Shown here: piece by piece, positions 1 through 5,232 of the stretch
Position numbering within the stretch: the stretch's first letter is position 1
Layout: each line of letters opens with the position of its first letter
From: Micrococcales bacterium
Lineage (GTDB): Bacteria; Actinomycetota; Actinomycetes; Actinomycetales; Dermatophilaceae
Assembly (NCBI GenBank): GCA_003132125.1
Contig: PKWT01000426.1
Span: 11,109-17,066, forward strand
Length of the DNA: 5,958 nucleotides
Direction of reading: 5' to 3'
Position numbers and translations under genes: made by a program
The notes under the pieces: generated by a model
Databases searched by the model: none
Seen by the model: the letters and a program-made list of their open reading frames with translations, nothing else
What the model was told of the DNA's origin: nothing

Positions 1-59
1 CGTCGAAGGGTGCGACACCATGGGTCAAGGGCTTGCGGACGGCGTGGCACAGTGGCGCC

Positions 60-683
60 ATGGAGTTCTCCGAGGTCGTCCGCAAGCGCCGCATGATCCG
101 TCAGTACGACCCTGAGCGTCCTGTGCCTGCCGAGGTCATCACCACCGCACTTCGCAACGCGATCCGGGCCCCGAGCGCCGGCTTCAGCCAGGGCTGGGAC
201 TTCGTGGTGCTCACCGAACCCGAAGAACGACAGGCATATTGGGCCTCCACCACCGATGTCGACGACGACATGGACTCATGGCTTGAGGGCATGCAGACCG
301 CGCCGGTCCTGATCCTGTGCCTGTCCGACGAAGCCACTTACCTACGGCGCTATGCCGAACCGGACAAGGGCTGGAGCGACATGGATGAAGCCCGCTGGCC
401 AGTGCCCTACTGGGACATCGATACGGGGATGGCCGCCCTCATGATCCTGCTGACTGCGGTCGACGAGGGGCTGGGAGGCTGTTTCTTCGGTGCGCCCCCC
501 GAGACCCACGAGGATGTCTTCGAGGCGTTCGCAATCCCTCATGACCGCAACCTGGTGGGCGTCGTGTCCCTGGGGTATCCCGTGCCGCATACCAAGAGCG
601 GCAGTCTCAAACGAGGCCTTCGAGGGTTGGACCAGGTGGCCCACTACGGGAAGTTCGGGTGTCATGCCCAGGATCACAGGTAG
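60..683 (+). CDS. Nitroreductase family protein (FMN-dependent oxidoreductase)
   Basis: This 207-residue protein belongs to the nitroreductase fold family: flavin enzymes, usually dimeric and cytoplasmic, that use NAD(P)H to reduce nitro groups, quinones or other acceptors. What I see: an N-terminal RKRRMIRQYD motif (residues 8-17) where the family binds the FMN phosphate, with Met where many members have Ser; an APSAGFSQGW segment (37-46) at the flavin site; a glycine-rich stretch near 137-144 (GLGGCFFG); and a C-terminal SLKRGLRG segment (182-189) with the basic residues that usually complete the flavin pocket. Length is normal for the family. I chose ATG 60 because family members I recall begin MEFSEVV; a TTG at 33 in the same frame would add nine residues of no family character. 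No strong ribosome binding site precedes either start. The substrate cannot be read from the sequence. The gene stands alone ahead of parC, with 222 bases between them. Confidence 0.88.
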   Translation: MEFSEVVRKRRMIRQYDPERPVPAEVITTALRNAIRAPSAGFSQGWDFVVLTEPEERQAYWASTTDVDDDMDSWLEGMQTAPVLILCLSDEATYLRRYAEPDKGWSDMDEARWPVPYWDIDTGMAALMILLTAVDEGLGGCFFGAPPETHEDVFEAFAIPHDRNLVGVVSLGYPVPHTKSGSLKRGLRGLDQVAHYGKFGCHAQDHR

Positions 684-751
684 CGCTACCGGGGCGACCT
701 CGTCTGAGCCCAAACATGGACGTTGCTCAAGCCTGAGTGCGCATGAGGTGC

Positions 752-771
752 GGCGGCCTGCTTCGGCTGCC
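752..771 (+). terminator. GC-rich hairpin downstream of the nitroreductase gene, possible terminator
   Basis: A 7-base-pair stem (752-758 with 765-771, one G-T wobble) closes a 6-base loop, 68 bases past the nitroreductase stop. No T-run follows, so it is not a textbook intrinsic terminator. High-GC actinobacteria often have T-poor terminators, so a role in ending the nitroreductase transcript is plausible but unproven. GC-rich DNA also yields such stems by chance. Confidence 0.3.
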
Positions 772-801
772 TGGCGAGGCACCCCCGCGTGACGGCTGAC
801 T

Positions 802-843
802 GCCCCTACCGCCCGGCGGGTCGGGGGCCGCTCGCTCGCGGCC
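802..843 (+). other. Two overlapping GC-rich hairpins upstream of parC
   Basis: The first structure pairs 802-806 with 824-828 and, inside a small internal loop, 809-812 with 816-819. The second is a perfect 6-base-pair inverted repeat, 826-831 with 838-843, around a 6-base loop. They share bases 826-828, so in RNA they could not both form fully. They lie about 60 to 100 bases before the parC start, either as terminator-like structures for the upstream gene or as part of the parC leader. No T-run follows. I saw no clear -35/-10 promoter pair in the 222-base gap between the nitroreductase gene and parC, and no convincing small gene. Confidence 0.3.
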
Positions 844-888
844 GTGGGTGAAGATGGGGGTGCTGGGCTCATCCACCGACTGACCCGC

Positions 889-897
889 AGGGAGAAG
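889..897 (+). promoter_or_regulatory. Ribosome binding site for parC
   Basis: The purine run AGGGAGAAG ends 8 bases before ATG 906, with its GGGAG core about 11 bases from the start. This is the best Shine-Dalgarno match near the gene and supports ATG 906 as the start. Confidence 0.6.
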
Positions 898-905
898 TAC
901 CGCGC

Positions 906-3470
906 ATGGCACGCCGCACGTCATCAACACCACCGCCGGAAGCAGACTTCACCGAGCGGATCGTCGACATCGACGTCGAGGAGGAGATGCAGGGAGCGTT
1001 CCTGGAGTACGCCTACTCGGTCATCTACTCGCGTGCCCTGCCGGACGCCCGTGACGGGCTCAAGCCTGTGCAACGGCGAATCCTTTTCGGCATGAGCGAG
1101 CTCGGGCTCCGACCCGAACGTGGGCACGTCAAGAGCAGTCGTGTCGTCGGCGAGGTCATGGGCAAGTACCACCCTCACGGCGATGCCTCCATCTATGACG
1201 CGCTTGTCCGTATGTCCCAGCCCTTCACCATGCGTCTGCCGCTCGTGGACGGGCATGGCAACTTCGGGTCCATGGATGACGGGCCGGCGGCCGCCCGCTA
1301 CACCGAGGCCAGGCTGGCACCGGCGGCCATGCTGATGACCAATGGCCTCGATGAGGAGACCGTCGACTTCGTCCCCAACTATGACGACCAGCTGCTGCAG
1401 CCGTCAGTCATGCCCGCAGCCTTCCCGAACCTCCTGGTCAACGGTGCCAGTGGTATCGCCGTCGGGATGGCCACGAACATGGCACCGCACAACCTCGTCG
1501 AGGTCATCGGCGCTGCGCGTCACCTCATCGCCAACCCACAGTGCTCGCTCGATGACCTGATGCGATTCGTGCCCGGCCCCGATCTCCCCGGCGGCGGCAA
1601 GATCGTCGGCTTGGAGGGGATCCGCGATGCCTACCTGACCGGGCGTGGGTCGTTCCGCACCCGTGCCACGACCCGGATCGAGAGCGTCACTCCCCGCAAA
1701 CAGGGCATCGTCGTTACCGAGTTGCCCTACCTCGTCGGGCCCGAGAAGGTCATCGAGAAGATCAAGGACCTGGTCCAGTCCAAGAAGCTCCAGGGCATCA
1801 GCGATGTCAAGGACCTGACCGACCGCAAGCACGGCCTGCAGCTGGTCATCGAGATCAAGGGCGGTTTCCGCCCCCAAGCGGTCCTGGAACAGCTCTTCAG
1901 GCTGACGCCGATGGAGGACAACTTCGGCATCAACAACGTCGCGCTGGTCGACGGGCAGCCTCGCACCCTTGGTCTGAAGGAGCTCCTGCGCGTCTATGTC
2001 GACTTCCGGCTGGACCTGGTGCGGCGCCGGAGCACCTACCGCCTGCGCAAACGCGAGGAGCGGCTGCACCTCGTCGAAGGTCTCCTCATCGCGATCCTGG
2101 ACATCGACGAGGTGATACAGGTCATCCGTGCTTCCGAGGACGCCGTGGTCGCCAAGGTCAGGCTGATGGAGGTCTTCGATCTCTCCGACCCGCAGGCCAC
2201 CTACATCCTCGACCTGCAGCTGCGCCGGCTGACGAAGTTCTCCCGGACCGAGCTCGAGACCGAGAAGGCCGACCTGGAGCGCCAGATAGAAGCGCTCAAG
2301 GCGATCCTGGGTGACGAGAAGCTGCTCCTGAAGACGGTCTCGAACGAGCTTGCTGACGTTGCCAAGACGCATGGGACGCCGCGGCGTACGGTGCTGCTCG
2401 AGTCGGCAGGCACCCCCCTCTCGGCCACACCGCTGGAGGTCACCGACGACCCATGCTGGGTGCTCCTGTCCTCCACCGGGTTGCTGGCCCGCACCACGAA
2501 CGCGGACGCGCTACCAACGGAGGGCGGACGCCACAGGCACGACGCGGTCATTGCCGCTGTGCAGACCACCATCCGGGGCCACGTCGCCTTGGTCACCTCC
2601 CGAGGGCGAATGATCCGCCTCTCCGCGCTCGACCTGCCGATCCTGCCGCCGACGAACGACGCGCCTTCCCTTTCAGGCGGGGCTCCCCTCGGGGCATTCG
2701 TGGACCTTCCCAGGGACGAACAGCCCCTGACCCTGATGTCGCTGTCCGCGGACTCCCCCGGCCTCGCGGTGGGGACGGCCCAAGGAGTCGTCAAGCGCGT
2801 GGCGACGGATCACCCCGGAAACAAAGGCGATTGGGAGATCATCAGTCTCAAGGATCATGACGAGGTTGTGGGCGCGGTCGAGCTGCGTACCGGCGGTGAG
2901 GATCTCATCTTCATCACTTCGGATGCCCAGCTCCTGCATTTCTCGTCCTCGTCGGTGCGCCCGCAGGGTCGTTCCGCAGGTGGCATGACCGGCATCAAGT
3001 TGGCTGACGGCGCACGCGCCGTGTTCTTCGGCGCGCTCGATCCTGCTGCGTCCAACCTTGTGGTCACCTCGAGTGGCTCGTCGGGAGCCTTGCCGGGCAC
3101 CGAGCCGGGCTCGCTCAAGGTCACGCCGTATGCCGAGTACCCGGCAAAGGGCCGTGCCACCGGCGGTGTCCGTTGTCACCGTTTCCTGCGCGGCGAGGAC
3201 ACCCTGGTCCTGGCCTGGGCCGGCGGTAGCCCAGCACGGGCAGCTGCCGCCAACGGGGTTGCCCTGGAGCTTCCCGAGGCCTCAGGACGACGCGATGGGT
3301 CCGGTTTCCCTGCAGCCACCGCGATCGCGGCCATCGCCGGACCGCTGCCAGAGCCCATGGTCACCTCCTCGGTGTACGCACCCTCGGGACCCGCATCATC
3401 AGGGCAGACACCCTCGACCGCACCGGATGGTCCGGAGATGCTCCCGGAGTTTCCCGCGGGCCGCTCGTGA
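906..3470 (+). CDS. parC: DNA topoisomerase IV-like subunit A (actinobacterial ParC)
   Basis: ParC is the DNA breakage-reunion subunit of a type IIA topoisomerase. With ParE it forms an A2B2 complex that unlinks daughter chromosomes and relaxes supercoils using ATP. The 854 residues follow the family order: winged-helix DNA-gate domain; HPHGD motif (89-93); catalytic Arg131-Tyr132 within RYTEARL; the NGASGI segment (179-184) with the DNA-intercalating Ile; tower and coiled-coil region to about 480; then a beta-pinwheel C-terminal domain from about 495 with a blade motif near 688-698. The gyrase signature QRRGGKG is absent; the matching region near 537-547 reads TEGGRHRHDAV. This, with overall resemblance to Streptomyces ParC as I remember it, favours ParC over GyrA. 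Position 94 (E. coli GyrA Ser83) is Ala; Asp98 is kept. The last 40 or so residues are rich in Pro, Ser and Gly and look disordered. Databases may label it gyrA. The next gene overlaps its stop by four bases. Confidence 0.95.
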   Translation: MARRTSSTPPPEADFTERIVDIDVEEEMQGAFLEYAYSVIYSRALPDARDGLKPVQRRILFGMSELGLRPERGHVKSSRVVGEVMGKYHPHGDASIYDALVRMSQPFTMRLPLVDGHGNFGSMDDGPAAARYTEARLAPAAMLMTNGLDEETVDFVPNYDDQLLQPSVMPAAFPNLLVNGASGIAVGMATNMAPHNLVEVIGAARHLIANPQCSLDDLMRFVPGPDLPGGGKIVGLEGIRDAYLTGRGSFRTRATTRIESVTPRKQGIVVTELPYLVGPEKVIEKIKDLVQSKKLQGISDVKDLTDRKHGLQLVIEIKGGFRPQAVLEQLFRLTPMEDNFGINNVALVDGQPRTLGLKELLRVYVDFRLDLVRRRSTYRLRKREERLHLVEGLLIAILDIDEVIQVIRASEDAVVAKVRLMEVFDLSDPQATYILDLQLRRLTKFSRTELETEKADLERQIEALKAILGDEKLLLKTVSNELADVAKTHGTPRRTVLLESAGTPLSATPLEVTDDPCWVLLSSTGLLARTTNADALPTEGGRHRHDAVIAAVQTTIRGHVALVTSRGRMIRLSALDLPILPPTNDAPSLSGGAPLGAFVDLPRDEQPLTLMSLSADSPGLAVGTAQGVVKRVATDHPGNKGDWEIISLKDHDEVVGAVELRTGGEDLIFITSDAQLLHFSSSSVRPQGRSAGGMTGIKLADGARAVFFGALDPAASNLVVTSSGSSGALPGTEPGSLKVTPYAEYPAKGRATGGVRCHRFLRGEDTLVLAWAGGSPARAAAANGVALELPEASGRRDGSGFPAATAIAAIAGPLPEPMVTSSVYAPSGPASSGQTPSTAPDGPEMLPEFPAGRS

Positions 3471-4441
3471 CCGGTGCTTCTGCCGAGGCCCACGCACGCA
3501 GCGAGCCCGATGCATGCTCGGTCATCTGGGACAGGGCACACGGCTCAGCCCTGGGCACCGCGCCCGCCGCGTGGTTCTGGATCGCCCTCGAACAGAGCGG
3601 TCCGTGGGGGCGCCAGGCAGCGACACAATCCCGTCTGGACCCTGCGCTCGGCCTGGCGCTGGATCGCCGGGCTCAGGAGGAGAGCGGCCGGCTGATCCTG
3701 ATCCGTCGTCCTGGTACCCACTCGACGGCGCACGAAGGGGCACATCGGGTCTACCTCGCCGGCGGACTCGCCCATCGTCCTTGGCTGCTGCAAGCAGATC
3801 TCCATGACCCGGCCCAGCTTCTCGGTCTTCCGTGGGCTGCTCTGCGCGAGGGGGACATGGGGACGGTCCGCTCCTGGCTGCCGGCGTTCGACGCGTCCGC
3901 TGGTCCGATTCTGATGATCTGCTCAAACTCGAGACGGGACATCTGTTGCGCGGTGCGTGGCCGACCGGTAGCGCTTGAGTCCTCGTCCCAGCGTCCGGGC
4001 CGGGTGTGGGAGTGCTCGCACACCGGCGGACACCGCTTCGCCCCGACCGGCGTTCTTCTCCCCCATGGCCAGGCTCTCGCCCGGCTTTCCTCGGCAACAG
4101 CGGTCGCCGTGGTGGATGCCGCGGCACGCGGCGAGCTGCCTGTGGAGCTGCTGGGCGCGGCGTACGACCGAGGACGCAGCCATCTCACATCTCCGGAACA
4201 GGCGGCCGAATCGGTTGTGCGACAACAGATTCAGGAGCCGACCCTGCTCGCGCTCACGACGAAGGGTGTGCCACACGCGACCCTGGCGAACGCGTGGTGC
4301 TGCCGGGTCAGCCACATCGATGGCCGACACTGGGATGTCGTTGCTGTACGCGGCTCAGGCGGCGAGGACCGACCTGAGTCCTGCGGCGGGATGGCAGTTC
4401 CCACCTGGCAGTGGTCTGTTCTCAGCGGTGTCGGTCCATGA
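3467..4441 (+). CDS. Sucrase/ferredoxin-like protein with Apd1-type bis-histidinyl [2Fe-2S] motif
   Basis: This 324-residue protein matches the sucrase/ferredoxin-like family (Pfam Suc_Fer-like), a thioredoxin-fold iron-sulfur family. Family-typical segments are ALEQSGPWGR (40-49), a SRLDP segment (55-59), an LILIRRPG strand (76-83), the cysteine segment ICSNSRRDICC (151-161), WECSHTGGHRFAPTG (181-195) and a late ESCG (304-307). Cys152 and Cys161 (Cys-x8-Cys) with His185 and His189 (His-x3-His) have the same spacing within each pair as the [2Fe-2S] ligands of yeast Apd1, a non-Rieske cluster with two Cys and two His. There is no signal peptide or membrane segment, so it is probably cytoplasmic. 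Its reaction and partner are unknown; the name sucrase is historical and no sugar-cleaving function is implied. The GTG start lies in GTGA, overlapping the parC stop, so translation is probably coupled to parC. The 3' end overlaps the opposite-strand hydrolase gene by 20 bases. Confidence 0.85.
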   Translation: MTGASAEAHARSEPDACSVIWDRAHGSALGTAPAAWFWIALEQSGPWGRQAATQSRLDPALGLALDRRAQEESGRLILIRRPGTHSTAHEGAHRVYLAGGLAHRPWLLQADLHDPAQLLGLPWAALREGDMGTVRSWLPAFDASAGPILMICSNSRRDICCAVRGRPVALESSSQRPGRVWECSHTGGHRFAPTGVLLPHGQALARLSSATAVAVVDAAARGELPVELLGAAYDRGRSHLTSPEQAAESVVRQQIQEPTLLALTTKGVPHATLANAWCCRVSHIDGRHWDVVAVRGSGGEDRPESCGGMAVPTWQWSVLSGVGP

Positions 4442-5153
4442 AACCGAGCATCCTCACCCATGCGTCTGAACACGCGGAGGTCCACTCGGTGAAGGTTCGA
4501 TCGAAGAAGGAGTGCGGGGCGCCGTCGTACATGACGTACTCGTGCGCCTTACCAGCCCCGGTCAGAGCGCGGTCGAACGCCTCGTTGTCCTGGGGTGAGG
4601 TCGCCTGGTCGGCGCCGGCTGCCAGCACGAGAAGCGGTGCGGACATCGCGTCGATGTCATGGAGAACCCCGGCCGGGATGCCATAGAAGCCCATACATCC
4701 AGCGGCGCCGAGATCGGTAGCCGCCAACCGCCAGGACTCAGCACCGAACTTGCAGAAGCCGAGAGTGAACACCGGGTTCTTGCTACGTTCCCGCAACCGG
4801 GCAGCAGCCACATGGGCGTCCGCCAGAACGTGTGCCGGCTCAAGGGCTTTCGCGTGCGGCATGTAGTCGAAGCCTTCATCCCGGGGGCTGGTGCCGGCGG
4901 TGCGTCCATAGGGGTCGAGCGCCACGACATCGACGCCGGCGAGGGCGAAGCTGAGCGCAAGGTCGGTGTAGTACGGGTGCATCCCACGTATGTCTGGAAG
5001 CAGCACCAGGCTGGCCCCACGGCGGGTCACCGGCACCGCGTCGTATGCCGCGAACCTGTTGCCGTCTGCGGCGGTCAGCTCACAACGCCCATGCTCACCC
5101 ACCTCGCTTGATCTGGGAGGGTCGGGCGGACGCTGATCGTTGGTGAAACACAT
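4422..5153 (-). CDS. Dienelactone hydrolase family protein (alpha/beta hydrolase)
   Basis: This 243-residue protein belongs to the dienelactone hydrolase family, cytoplasmic alpha/beta hydrolases that open lactones or cleave esters with a Cys-Asp-His triad. Counting from the ATG at 5153: the LPDIRG strand-turn (52-57), a DPYGRTAG segment (80-87), the nucleophile Cys134 in GFCKFG, Asp182 in GADQATS, and His214 in PHSFF. All three triad residues are present and spacing is normal. The elbow usually reads GFCFGG or GYCLGG; here Lys follows Cys and Phe replaces the first Gly, which is odd for a tight turn. The Glu that partners Cys in Pseudomonas DLH is matched by Asp54. I chose ATG 5153 because GGCGGAG lies 9 bases upstream and relatives I recall begin with a similar MCF segment followed by RPP; an in-frame GTG at 5186 would add 11 residues. 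The substrate is unknown and a true dienelactone is only one possibility. It lies 79 bases downstream of parE on the same strand, probably co-transcribed. Confidence 0.9.
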   Translation of the reverse strand: MCFTNDQRPPDPPRSSEVGEHGRCELTAADGNRFAAYDAVPVTRRGASLVLLPDIRGMHPYYTDLALSFALAGVDVVALDPYGRTAGTSPRDEGFDYMPHAKALEPAHVLADAHVAAARLRERSKNPVFTLGFCKFGAESWRLAATDLGAAGCMGFYGIPAGVLHDIDAMSAPLLVLAAGADQATSPQDNEAFDRALTGAGKAHEYVMYDGAPHSFFDRTFTEWTSACSDAWVRMLGFMDRHR

Positions 5154-5162
5154 GCAGTCAGT

Positions 5163-5169
5163 CTCCGCC
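5163..5169 (-). promoter_or_regulatory. Ribosome binding site for the dienelactone hydrolase gene
   Basis: On the minus strand GGCGGAG ends 9 bases before ATG 5153. It decides the start in favour of this ATG over the in-frame GTG at 5186. I saw no convincing promoter in the 79 bases between parE and this gene, which fits read-through from parE. Confidence 0.55.
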
Positions 5170-5232
5170 CGTCCGATCGCGGCCACCAGACCTGAACCGA
5201 CACAAACTGATCAAGAACCTGCGCCGGCGCGG

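Noticed and set aside
20..35. TTGACC-like -35 element on the minus strand near the left edge
   Set aside because: The matching -10 position falls at or beyond the edge and the visible bases do not resemble one.
2..115. Frame open from the left edge to a TGA at 113, possible end of an upstream gene
   Set aside because: Too short to judge, no motif, and it would overlap the nitroreductase gene by about 55 bases.
342..872. Minus-strand open frame of 176 codons across the nitroreductase 3' end and the gap
   Set aside because: It is mostly antisense to the nitroreductase gene and shows no family motif or ribosome binding site.
727..933. Possible small minus-strand gene (68 codons) in the gap before parC
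   Set aside because: Pro/Arg/Ser-rich translation with no recognisable motif, and it overlaps the parC start region antisense.
844..1095. GTG-started plus-strand frame running from the gap into parC
   Set aside because: It is a shifted frame of parC ending in a Ser/Arg-rich shadow; the real start is ATG 906 with its ribosome binding site.
1404..2372. Long minus-strand open frame (322 codons) inside parC
   Set aside because: Its protein is low-complexity Asp/Leu/Gln-rich antisense of a strongly conserved parC region. High GC leaves antisense frames open; it has no recognisable motif.
3058..3807. Plus-strand frame of 249 codons bridging parC and the iron-sulfur gene
   Set aside because: The protein is Arg/Pro/Ser-rich frame-shadow sequence, while both real genes read well in their own frames.
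5221..5230. Perfect 10-base palindrome GCGCCGGCGC just after the parE stop
   Set aside because: With no loop it cannot form a stable RNA hairpin, no T-run follows, and such palindromes are frequent in GC-rich DNA.
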